DNA of 64,000 nt from Bacteroidia bacterium (GTDB lineage Bacteria; Bacteroidota; Bacteroidia; J057): the NCBI GenBank assembly GCA_041391665.1, contig JAWKNO010000002.1, positions 2,108,001 to 2,172,000 on the forward strand, given 5' to 3'. Shown piece after piece: positions 8,518 through 17,077 of this stretch. The notes beneath the pieces were generated by a model, which ran no database searches, had not been told where the DNA came from, and saw only the letters and a program-made list of their open reading frames with translations. The position numbers and the translations under genes were made by a program. The stretch's first letter is position 1; every line of letters begins with the position of its first letter.

Positions 8518-10551
8518 TTATTTAAGTTTTAAGACCAATGCCGTGCGGTTGGTACAATAAAGGCGAATACGAAAATTGCCATATTCATCTTTTAATGTGG
8601 GATATTCCAGCGTCTCAACTATCCGCTTGTGTCCGCCAAAAAGTGCCGAATCTGAGTTTAAAATAATTTGGTAAGGACCGTTTTCCGGAACAGTAAACTC
8701 ATAGTCAGGAATAGATCTGGTAGGATGAAAGTTAAAGACAAACACCAGATTGTGGCGTTCGAATACGATCACCTGATTTTCTTCGTCCATATTGAGTGGC
8801 TGAGCCGGCTGGGCAGAAAGAATATATTCATTCTTGAGCAGGCCGATCATTGCTTTGTCGAAGGCATTGAGAAATTGGTATTTCAGGTCGTGTCTGTCAA
8901 CCAGCGACCACTGCCTGCGGGCGTACTGGTAACTCCAGTTATTGCCGGCGCGAGGAAAGTCAATCCATTCGGGGTGGCCAAATTCATTGCCCATAAAATT
9001 GAGATATCCCTCTCCCCCCAGTGAGGCGGTAAGCAACCGCAGCATTTTATGTATGGCTATTCCCCTGTCTATGACAGGATGCGTATCATCTATCTGCATA
9101 TGCCAGTACATTTCCTTATCCATCAGCCAGAAAGCGAGCGTTTTATCTCCTACCAGTGCCTGGTCATGGGATTCTGCATACGCGATGGTCTTTTCTTTGT
9201 ACCTGCGATTGGTCAGCACGTGCCACAACTCATGTACATTCCATTCTTCATCAGTTTTATGCTTGAGCAGTTTTATCCAATAATCGGGAATCCCCATCCC
9301 AAGCCGATAGTCAAAGCCAATTCCGCCCTCTTTGATCGGGCGGCAACCACCAGGCATTCCACTCATATCCTCGGCAATGGTAATCGCCCCAGGCTTAAGG
9401 TTGTGAACCAGTTCATTTGCCAGCTGAAGATACGTAATCGCATCCCACTCTACTCCCTCCCGGAAATATTTCTCATAACTGTCAAAAGACACATGTTCTC
9501 CGTGGTGGAAATACAACATGGAAGTAACACCGTCGAAGCGAAATCCGTCAAAATGAAATTCCTCCAGCCAATATGCAAGGTTGGAAAGCAAAAATTGGCG
9601 CACTTCCCATTTCCCATAATTAAACAATTTCGAATCCCACCCGCTATGATCACCTCTTCCTCCGGGATGAAAATACTGGTCGGTAGACCCATCAAATTCA
9701 TTCAGCCCTTCAGCAAAATTTTTCACCGCATGAGAATGTACCACATCCATAATCACGGCAATATTCCACTCATGCGCCTTATTGATCAGATACTTCAGGT
9801 CATCTGCCGTGCCAAAACGGGAGGAGGGAGCAAAAAAATTGGATACATGGTAGCCAAATGATCCATAATAGGGATGCTCCTGTACCGCCATTAACTGGAT
9901 AGCATTATACCCAAGCCGGGAGATCCGGGGCAGAATGTTGTCGGCAAACTCCCGATAAGTTCCCAGCCCTTCTTTTTCCTGGGCCATTCCCGTATGACAT
10001 TCATAAATCAACGGAGAATCAATCTCCGCAGGGTTGTACAATTTATCGGTCCAATTAAATGGTTGTTGCAAGTCCACTACTTCACCCGCAAAATCTGTCG
10101 AGCCTTCGGCTTGTACTGCGCGAAAAATATAGGCAGGAATACGGTCATACGTGCCATTCTCGCCCACTACATGCACCTTCACTTTTGATCCGACAGTAAG
10201 TTTCCCGTTTGTCGCATCATCGGAAATGAAAATTTCCCAAATCCCGTTTTCCCCCTTTTTTAATGGGTGGGAAGAGCGATTCCAACCATTAAAATCGCCA
10301 ATCAGAAAGAGTGCCTCCGCACGGGGCGCCCATTCCCGATATCGCCAGCCCTGAGCCATTGGGTCATAATGAATGCCCATTTGACGGTATGCCATTGAAA
10401 AATCCCGCAGACTCCCGTTTGCGTCCGAAATTTCACTCAGTGCAGACTGAAATCGCTCCAGCCTATACTCGAGGTCTTCTGTGTAGGGTTCCAACCACGG
10501 ATCGTCCGCAACCAGTCCCAATACCTTTTTCTTTTTTTCTTCAGCTTTCAT
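8518..10551 (-). CDS. glgB: 1,4-alpha-glucan branching enzyme, GH13 (subfamily 8-like)
   Basis: A 677-residue branching enzyme. A CBM48 module (about 60-165, with REWAPRAEALFLIGDFNGWN) precedes the GH13 barrel. Catalytic residues are Asp340 (DGFRFDGVTSM), Glu394 (ITIAEDMSG) and Asp463 (AESHDQALVG). The layout and the REWAPRA / NGWNRSSHPL segments resemble the eukaryote-type (GH13_8) branching enzymes more than E. coli GlgB. It should create alpha-1,6 branches in the product of the GT3 synthase. It is the first gene of the minus-strand cluster; the 130 bp up to the divergent GMC gene must hold its promoter. Confidence 0.92.
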   Translation of the reverse strand: MKAEEKKKKVLGLVADDPWLEPYTEDLEYRLERFQSALSEISDANGSLRDFSMAYRQMGIHYDPMAQGWRYREWAPRAEALFLIGDFNGWNRSSHPLKKGENGIWEIFISDDATNGKLTVGSKVKVHVVGENGTYDRIPAYIFRAVQAEGSTDFAGEVVDLQQPFNWTDKLYNPAEIDSPLIYECHTGMAQEKEGLGTYREFADNILPRISRLGYNAIQLMAVQEHPYYGSFGYHVSNFFAPSSRFGTADDLKYLINKAHEWNIAVIMDVVHSHAVKNFAEGLNEFDGSTDQYFHPGGRGDHSGWDSKLFNYGKWEVRQFLLSNLAYWLEEFHFDGFRFDGVTSMLYFHHGEHVSFDSYEKYFREGVEWDAITYLQLANELVHNLKPGAITIAEDMSGMPGGCRPIKEGGIGFDYRLGMGIPDYWIKLLKHKTDEEWNVHELWHVLTNRRYKEKTIAYAESHDQALVGDKTLAFWLMDKEMYWHMQIDDTHPVIDRGIAIHKMLRLLTASLGGEGYLNFMGNEFGHPEWIDFPRAGNNWSYQYARRQWSLVDRHDLKYQFLNAFDKAMIGLLKNEYILSAQPAQPLNMDEENQVIVFERHNLVFVFNFHPTRSIPDYEFTVPENGPYQIILNSDSALFGGHKRIVETLEYPTLKDEYGNFRIRLYCTNRTALVLKLK

Positions 10552-10681
10552 ATGCTACAAAGTATCAAAATATCCTGCGATTTTTCAAAAGCAGTTTTGT
10601 AAATGATAAAAGTATGCATGCATAATTTGTATCGGGTGAAATTTTCTGTTTATATTCGTAATTGGCCTAAAGGACTATACT

Positions 10682-12304
10682 ATGTATGATTATATTATTG
10701 TGGGCGGAGGAACAGCAGGATGCGTTCTCGCCTATCGTCTGACCGAAGATCCTTCCATCCGTGTATTGATGGTGGAAGCGGGTGGAAAAGACAAAAGCCG
10801 TTATATTAAAATCCCCGCGGCATTTTCAAAAACTTTTAAGACAGAAATTGACTGGGACTACTCTACACCGCCCCAGTCTCATTCGGGCAACCGGTCATAC
10901 TATCTTCCCCGGGGAAAAGTGCTGGGTGGCTGTAGCAGTGTAAACGCGATGATCTATATCCGGGGGAATAAAAAAGATTTTGATCACTGGGAAAAACTCG
11001 GAAATAAAGGCTGGGATTACGACGCCGTTTTGCCTTATTTTAAAAAATCAGAACACCAGACCCGCGGTGAAAACGCTTATCACAATGTTGGCGGGCCTTT
11101 TCATATTACCGACTTAAATGAAAGATTCCCCATAACAGAATCTTTTGTAGAAGCGGGAAAAGAACTGGGGTATGAGGTAAACCCCGACTTTAATGGCGAA
11201 AAGCAGGAAGGATTTGGATTCTACCAGGTCAATCAAAAAGGTGGGAAAAGATTTAGTGCAGCAGATGCTTTTTTACGCCCGGCTTTGTCCAGGCCAAACC
11301 TAACCGTCATCACTCATGCTACAGTACGCCGTATTATGGTGGAAAACAACCGCGCGGTTGGGATTGAATATCAGCTGCCTACACATATTCAGCAGGTCAG
11401 GGCAAGCCGGGAAGTGATTCTCACTGCCGGTGCATATAATAGTCCCCAACTGCTGATGCTCTCCGGAATTGGCGATTCAAACGAATTACAGCAAGCGGGC
11501 ATAAAGCCTTTGGTTCACCTTCCAGGGGTAGGAAAAAACCTTCAGGACCACCTGATTATCCCGATGGTTTTTCACAACAAAGACCATAAAACCCTGGAGA
11601 ATGCAGAAAGTCTGACAAGTTTGTTTCACTATCTGATCTGGGGAGAAGGTCCACTAAGCAGTAATGTAGCAGAAGCAGGCGCCTTTATCCACACGCGAAG
11701 CGGGCTGGAAGGGCCAGATATTCAGTTCCACTTTGCCCCCGGATTCTTTATGAATCACGGCTTTGATACGCCGCCCAAAGGCCATGGCTTCAGCTACGGC
11801 CCTACCCTTCTTCAGCCTGAATCTGTCGGAGAAATAAAAATTTTATCTGACAACCCCCTTCAGGCACCCATGATAGATCATCATTATCTATCTGAAAATA
11901 TTGATCTCGAAACGCTCGTTGTCGGTTATGAGGTAGGGTTGGAACTGGTGCAGACGGCTGCACTCAAAAAATACTTTGACGGCTTTTTCCTTCCGGGAAG
12001 AGCATTGAGGACGAAAGAGGAGATTCGGGCTCATATTACCCGCAATGCGCAAACCCTCTATCACCCGGTAGGAACCTGCAAAATGGGCCGGGACGAAATG
12101 GCGGTCGTAGATGACCATTTACGGGTAATTGGCATTGAGGGGTTGCGCGTCGCAGATGCTTCCATTATGCCCAAAGTTACCCGGGGAAATACCCAGGCGC
12201 CCGTGCTGATGATTGCAGAAAAAGCAGCGGATCTGATTCTCTCAAACCCGCTGCTGGCCAATACGCAAAATACCGAAACGGTAAATGCCGGATCAGTCCA
12301 CTAG
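10682..12304 (+). CDS. GMC family FAD-dependent oxidoreductase (choline/alcohol dehydrogenase-like)
   Basis: A 540-residue glucose-methanol-choline oxidoreductase. DYIIVGGGTAGCVLAYRL (residues 3-20) is the FAD-binding GxGxxG motif, followed by LPRGKVLGGCSSVNAMIYIRG (GMC signature 1) and TAGAYNSPQLLMLSGIG (signature 2). The C-terminus carries the catalytic-pair region YHPVGTCKMG and PKVTRGNTQAPVLMIAEKAAD. The closest named relatives of this type are choline and aliphatic alcohol dehydrogenases; the actual substrate is not readable. It has no signal peptide. Upstream at 10651-10658 is TATATTCG, one mismatch from the Bacteroidota -7 box. Its stop overlaps that of the convergent peptidase gene in a CTAG tetranucleotide. 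Confidence 0.92.
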   Translation: MYDYIIVGGGTAGCVLAYRLTEDPSIRVLMVEAGGKDKSRYIKIPAAFSKTFKTEIDWDYSTPPQSHSGNRSYYLPRGKVLGGCSSVNAMIYIRGNKKDFDHWEKLGNKGWDYDAVLPYFKKSEHQTRGENAYHNVGGPFHITDLNERFPITESFVEAGKELGYEVNPDFNGEKQEGFGFYQVNQKGGKRFSAADAFLRPALSRPNLTVITHATVRRIMVENNRAVGIEYQLPTHIQQVRASREVILTAGAYNSPQLLMLSGIGDSNELQQAGIKPLVHLPGVGKNLQDHLIIPMVFHNKDHKTLENAESLTSLFHYLIWGEGPLSSNVAEAGAFIHTRSGLEGPDIQFHFAPGFFMNHGFDTPPKGHGFSYGPTLLQPESVGEIKILSDNPLQAPMIDHHYLSENIDLETLVVGYEVGLELVQTAALKKYFDGFFLPGRALRTKEEIRAHITRNAQTLYHPVGTCKMGRDEMAVVDDHLRVIGIEGLRVADASIMPKVTRGNTQAPVLMIAEKAADLILSNPLLANTQNTETVNAGSVH

Positions 12305-14343
12305 GTATCAGAACTTGCAAGATCCAGCAGAAAGGCGTATTCAAGCGCAACCTCCCGGTAAGACTCAAATCGCCCGGACGCACCGCCATGGCCTGCATCC
12401 ATATTGGTGTGCAATAGCAGGCGGTTGTTATTGGTGCGGTAATCGCGAAGTTTGGCTATCCATTTTGTTGGCTCCCAGTACTGAACCTGCGAATCATGTA
12501 AGCCAGAAATAATCAGTAAATGCGGATACGCACTGTTTGTTACGTTGTCATAGGGTGAATAGGAAAGCATATAGTCGTAGTAGGTTTTATCCGCAGGATT
12601 TCCCCACTCGTCATACTCCCCGGTTGTAAGCGGAATGTCTTCATCCAGCATTGTTGTCACGACATCAACGAAAGGTACGGAAGCTACCGCTCCATAAAAT
12701 AAATCGGGACGCATATTGATGACCGCTCCTACCAGCAAACCGCCAGCACTTCCCCCCATACAAAACAACTTGCCCTTCCGGGTATAACCGGCACGGATCA
12801 TATGTTCGCCGCAGGCAATAAAGTCCGAAAATGTATTTTTTTTCTTCAGCATTTTACCGTCCTCATACCACTGCCGGCCAAGATCTGAACCACCTCTGAT
12901 ATGCGCAATCGCATAAATAAAGCCGCGATCCAACAGACTGAGCCGTGCAGGGCTGAAATAAGGATCCATGCTATAGCCATATGAACCATAACCGTAAAGA
13001 AGCAATGGTGAATTGCCATCCTTTGGGGTATCTTTGTGATACACCAAAGACACAGGAACGGCTGTTCCGTCTTCTGCTTTAGCGTAAATTCTTTCAGAAC
13101 GGTAGTTTTCAGAAGAAAATCCACCCAGTATTTCCTGTTGTTTGAGCAGTGTACGCTTGCGCGAAACCATATCAAAATCGAAAGTGGAAGCAGGCGTAGT
13201 CAACGATTGATAGCTAAACCGCAACACCTGCGTATTAAACTCCGGATTAAAATCCACACCCGCAGAATATGCCGGGTCGGGAAAGTCGAGATAATATTCG
13301 CCCTCTCCTTCCCAGGGCATGATCCGGATCTGGTTCAGGCCGTTTTTTCGTTCATCCAGGACTAAAAAGTCTTTAAAAATTTCTATCCCTTCCAACAACA
13401 CATCCGCCCGGTGCGGAATAATTTCTGTCCAGTTTTCACGGGAAGGTGCTGTCAGAGGCGCCTTAACCAAACGGAAATTTTTTGCCTGGTCATTGGTCAA
13501 TAAATAAAAATCCGTACCAAAGTGATCCACCGAATACTCATGTTCCTTTTCACGGGGAATAATTGTCGTGAAATCACCCGTAGGATTGGTCGAGTCAAGA
13601 TAACAGACCTCATCAGAAAGCGTACTCGAAGAATGGATGAATATGTATTGCCGGGATTTGGATTTACTTACCTGAACATAGAAGGTTTCGTCTTTTTCTT
13701 CAAAAACCTGAACATCAGCCAAAACAGATGTCCCCAGAAGATGCCGGAATATCCTGTCAGAGCGAAGGGTAACGGGATCCTGCTTACTGTAAAATAAGGT
13801 CTGATTGTCAAGTGCCCAGACCATATTGCCTGTTATTTCAGGGATCTCATCACTCAGCAACTCCCCCGTTTCGAGGTCTTTGACATGAATAGTATAAATC
13901 CTTCTACCCTGATAGTCAACAGAATATGCCAGAAACCGATGATTTTGGCTAATCGTACTGCCACCAATCTCACAATAAGGTTTGCCATCTGCCAGTATAT
14001 TCACATCCAGAATAATTTCTTCCGGCTGGTCCAGATTATCTTTTTTCCGGCAATACACCGGATATTCTTTTCCTTCTTCATATCGGCTGTAATAGAAATA
14101 ATTATCCAACCGGTAAGGAACGGACGAATCATCGGGTTTGATTCGTCCTTTCATTTCTTCAAACAACTGGTTCTGAAGATTTTCAGTATGAGCCATTACA
14201 GCCTTTGTAAGGGCATTTTCTGCATTAAGATGGGAAATTACTTCAGGGTTTTCGCGGTCTCGCATCCAGAAATAGGGGTCTATTCTCTCATGGCCGTGTG
14301 TCACCAGTTTCCTGGGAATTTGTTTCGCTTTTACCAACATCAA
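12301..14343 (-). CDS. ptrB: Oligopeptidase B (S9A prolyl oligopeptidase family)
   Basis: A 680-residue S9 serine peptidase. The N-terminal half is the seven-bladed propeller (from about 70 to 400) and the C-terminal half the alpha/beta hydrolase. The triad is Ser532 (GGSAGGLLVG), Asp617 (SGLHDSQVQYWEP) and His652 (DAGHGGASGR). RGGSDLGRQWYEDGK and the N-terminal HGHERIDPYFWMRDRENPEV are typical of oligopeptidase B, which cuts short peptides after basic residues. No signal peptide. Monocistronic: the gene is convergent with the GMC gene (4-bp overlap) and 96 bp from the next minus-strand gene upstream of its neighbour. Confidence 0.9.
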   Translation of the reverse strand: MMLVKAKQIPRKLVTHGHERIDPYFWMRDRENPEVISHLNAENALTKAVMAHTENLQNQLFEEMKGRIKPDDSSVPYRLDNYFYYSRYEEGKEYPVYCRKKDNLDQPEEIILDVNILADGKPYCEIGGSTISQNHRFLAYSVDYQGRRIYTIHVKDLETGELLSDEIPEITGNMVWALDNQTLFYSKQDPVTLRSDRIFRHLLGTSVLADVQVFEEKDETFYVQVSKSKSRQYIFIHSSSTLSDEVCYLDSTNPTGDFTTIIPREKEHEYSVDHFGTDFYLLTNDQAKNFRLVKAPLTAPSRENWTEIIPHRADVLLEGIEIFKDFLVLDERKNGLNQIRIMPWEGEGEYYLDFPDPAYSAGVDFNPEFNTQVLRFSYQSLTTPASTFDFDMVSRKRTLLKQQEILGGFSSENYRSERIYAKAEDGTAVPVSLVYHKDTPKDGNSPLLLYGYGSYGYSMDPYFSPARLSLLDRGFIYAIAHIRGGSDLGRQWYEDGKMLKKKNTFSDFIACGEHMIRAGYTRKGKLFCMGGSAGGLLVGAVINMRPDLFYGAVASVPFVDVVTTMLDEDIPLTTGEYDEWGNPADKTYYDYMLSYSPYDNVTNSAYPHLLIISGLHDSQVQYWEPTKWIAKLRDYRTNNNRLLLHTNMDAGHGGASGRFESYREVALEYAFLLDLASSDT

Positions 14344-14439
14344 ATTGATTTATTCTTTCGGCGAAATTACGTAATTCCTCCATGTTCTTTGTATGCCTGA
14401 CCGTTGATTTTCACTGTTTTAGGAAAATAAAGACAATCC

Positions 14440-15714
14440 TTAGCGAAGAATCTCAATTCGTTTGCTGCCCATCAACTGCCCTTTCTCAAACAACTGAAGC
14501 AAATACAGGCCATTGGGAAGGTTTCCGAGGCTGAACTGATTTACGGGGGCATTTTTTTCCAACACAATTTTTCCGGTAATATCCATCAGGCGCACCGATT
14601 CAATCGCCCGGGAATCTGTCCATTCCATATATATCTGATCTGTTGCAGGATTGGGATAAACCTTCACGCCAATCCATAAATCAGGGGTTATCCCCACGAA
14701 TACCGGGTTGGCTACCTCATCTCCCGCCGTACCTTCGGGTCTGTCATCTACGGCACGCCATACCTTTATATGATCGAGATATACATATTGGGAATTGGAA
14801 AAAGATGAGAGCATAAAGTGAAATCCGGACATATTAAAAAAGGGAAATTCCAGTCCGTCTGTATTGGCATTGCCATTGTCCAGATTATAAATTTCTTCCA
14901 CTGTAAATTTCTGATTTTCACTGATTTTGGCTTTTACCTGAATCGTCTGGAAAGTCTGCCGGGGAATATGTATGTAAGGATAATCGGTAATGGTTGCGTA
15001 GCCGTTGGAGGTAGTATCAGTCATTACAGCCAGAATCCGGATCGTATCTCCGGGAAGTTGATAGCGGAGCATATATCTCTCCAGAATAGAATCCGCACTA
15101 CTGAAACCAAATTCCTGAGAATTGGCCTGGTTGATGCGGAAATCCATCCACACCGATTCGGAAAAGACGGCTGCGGACCGGAGATATTTAAACCGAGCTC
15201 CCGTTGCCTGCGAATACGTACTTGAATAACGAAGCGCACCATCAATGATGTCCAGCGTGGCATATTCTCCTACTGGCTGCCATTTATTCATATCCACTGA
15301 ATCTTCGGAGAAATCGTCGAAGAAGAGAAATGTATCATCACCGCTTGCCTCAGACGTAGCATTGGGATTGCCATAATACAGACGCAGAACCAGATTTTGC
15401 TGTGCAATCACCTGGGGTACACGAAGCCATAAGGTATTCTCTGATGAAGTGGCCGCACTGTCAAAATAAAAAGGAACCGGCGTACAATCGGGAAACACCA
15501 CCCGCAAATCCCCCAAATCACTTCGGACTTTTCCCTGAGAAAATAATTCGGCAGTATTCACTTCGACCCTTAACTGAATGTCCGTAAGGGTATTTGTGCC
15601 GGCACTGTTGTCAAAGGTAATCTCCTTATAATAAGCCCAGCCTGTAAGGCAGTTTTGGCTGTAAAGATTTGAGAAAATAAAAATGGAAAACAGAATTACT
15701 AAGTACTTTTTCAT
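14440..15714 (-). CDS. Secreted DUF2341 protein with T9SS C-terminal sorting domain
   Basis: A 424-residue exported protein. Residues 1-19 are a signal peptide (MKKYLVILFSIFIFSNLYS). Residues 25-115 match the DUF2341 beta domain (WAYYKEITFDN, LRVEVNTAELF, DLRVVFPDCTPVPFY, LRLYYGN). A LamG/concanavalin-like segment follows (DDFSEDSVDMNKWQPVG onward). The last 75 residues (KVYPNPATDQIYMEW to SKRIEILR) form the type A T9SS sorting domain with the usual KVYPNPA, GxYLLQL and KRIxI features. It is likely to be a surface or secreted binding protein; the ligand is unknown. No obvious operon partner: the neighbours are 96 bp and 79 bp away. Confidence 0.82.
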   Translation of the reverse strand: MKKYLVILFSIFIFSNLYSQNCLTGWAYYKEITFDNSAGTNTLTDIQLRVEVNTAELFSQGKVRSDLGDLRVVFPDCTPVPFYFDSAATSSENTLWLRVPQVIAQQNLVLRLYYGNPNATSEASGDDTFLFFDDFSEDSVDMNKWQPVGEYATLDIIDGALRYSSTYSQATGARFKYLRSAAVFSESVWMDFRINQANSQEFGFSSADSILERYMLRYQLPGDTIRILAVMTDTTSNGYATITDYPYIHIPRQTFQTIQVKAKISENQKFTVEEIYNLDNGNANTDGLEFPFFNMSGFHFMLSSFSNSQYVYLDHIKVWRAVDDRPEGTAGDEVANPVFVGITPDLWIGVKVYPNPATDQIYMEWTDSRAIESVRLMDITGKIVLEKNAPVNQFSLGNLPNGLYLLQLFEKGQLMGSKRIEILR

Positions 15715-15793
15715 GATAAGATATTAGGTGATTTTTTGCTTGGTATCACAAGCAGGCAAAAACGTAATATCTTATTGCAATTTTTTTCGGATT

Positions 15794-16552
15794 TCAGCCA
15801 TTTAGCCAATCCTTGAAGCTTTTGGACTTTTCGATACTCACAATTGCCTCAAGATCGCTGGCAGGATTGAGTTCAACCTTCACACGGCTTTTAGAGTAGG
15901 CCACCATATTTACAATAGAGTCAAAACCAATTATAAACTGTCGGTTGATGCGGTAAAATTTGGCAGGGTCAAGAGTTTCTTCCAACTGGCTGAGTGTCAT
16001 ATCGATAATATGGCGCCGGTTGTCTTTGGTAATCAGAAATACATATTTCTGCTGACCAAAAAAATAGGCGACTTCCTCCACCGGGACTGATTTGATCTTG
16101 TCGCCACTCGTGACCATAAAACGCTTCTGATATTCAGGTGATTTTTTACCCAGCAGAGCCTCGGCTAACACAGAAAGATCAACTTTCGGTTCTGTCGGGC
16201 GAGCCTGTTGAAATTTTTTCAGACTTTGGGCAAGCTCCTCTTTTTCAATCGGCTTGAGCAGATAATCGATGCTATTGACTTTAAACGCACGGATTGCGTA
16301 CTGGTCATAGGCTGTAGAGAAAATAATAGGGGTCGAAACCCGAATCTGATCAAATATAGAAAAACTGTTGCCATCGGCAAGATGGATATCCAGGAAGATC
16401 AGGTCGGCCTGATTGCCTTCGAGCCATTCGACGGATGCTTTTACAGAGTCGAGCGTTGCAAGAACCTGTACATCAGGCTCTATTTCTTTCAATAGGCGGA
16501 TGAGCCTGCGGGCCGCGAGGTGTTCATCTTCAATGACCAGAACTTTCAGCAT
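15794..16552 (-). CDS. LytTR-family response regulator
   Basis: A 252-residue two-component response regulator. The receiver domain (1-120) has acidic pocket residues at IEDEH (9-11), the phospho-acceptor Asp55 (LIFLDIHLADG) and the conserved Lys in LLKPI. The LytTR DNA-binding domain spans about 145-250 (VEEVAYFFGQQKYVFLI, LEETLDPAKFYRINRQFIIG). The usual LytS/YehU-type sensor kinase partner is not adjacent; the only kinase nearby is the divergent PAS kinase at 17078, which is of a different family. The target genes are unknown. It starts at an ATG immediately followed by LKVLVIEDE, as expected for the family. Confidence 0.92.
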   Translation of the reverse strand: MLKVLVIEDEHLAARRLIRLLKEIEPDVQVLATLDSVKASVEWLEGNQADLIFLDIHLADGNSFSIFDQIRVSTPIIFSTAYDQYAIRAFKVNSIDYLLKPIEKEELAQSLKKFQQARPTEPKVDLSVLAEALLGKKSPEYQKRFMVTSGDKIKSVPVEEVAYFFGQQKYVFLITKDNRRHIIDMTLSQLEETLDPAKFYRINRQFIIGFDSIVNMVAYSKSRVKVELNPASDLEAIVSIEKSKSFKDWLNG

Positions 16553-17077
16553 AGGGCATACATTTCCTTCGGGAAGTTCGGAAAAGTATCGAAGGAAAGG
16601 AAGAATTGCGCTTAGATTATTTGTCCATTAGTAAAGCGGGTAACATCAGAAGCAACTTACCTGCGACGACAAGCGAACCGATACAAATTTTGATAGCAGT
16701 AAAAACGGTATGGGAGAAATGAATCTGGCTCATAATGTGTTTGTTTGTGGACTGAAACAAGTCATACAATTGATAAGACCAAAATAGGAAATACTGAACC
16801 TGAAAAATAACCAGATGAATGCGGATTCTTACGGAGTGGACAGGGTCAATCCGATACATTCTAATAGATATTTCAGAGAGGAAAACTATAGTTGTTTTTC
16901 TACAATTTATCTATATTGCCAATACAAGTCGATAGGGCATATTCTTACAAAATAAAGCCCTGCATGGAATCCCAAGCTCAAACTTTATCTGCTCGACACG
17001 GCCCGTATTCTGTAAACCGCAGGAATAATCCGTATTCATGGTTCTTAAGAAAAAGGGATTTACCCTAACCTATAGAT
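16553..17077. other. 525-bp intergenic region with a doubtful 38-codon ORF
   Basis: This divergent region between the LytTR regulator and the PAS kinase has no long gene. On the minus strand an ATG at 16733 opens a 38-residue frame ending at 16617 that would encode a single hydrophobic helix (IGSLVVAGKLLLMLPALL). It could be a membrane microprotein just upstream of the regulator, but there is no ribosome-site or homology evidence. The rest is AT-rich and probably carries the two divergent promoters; I could not identify a convincing TAnnTTTG box for either gene. Confidence 0.3.
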
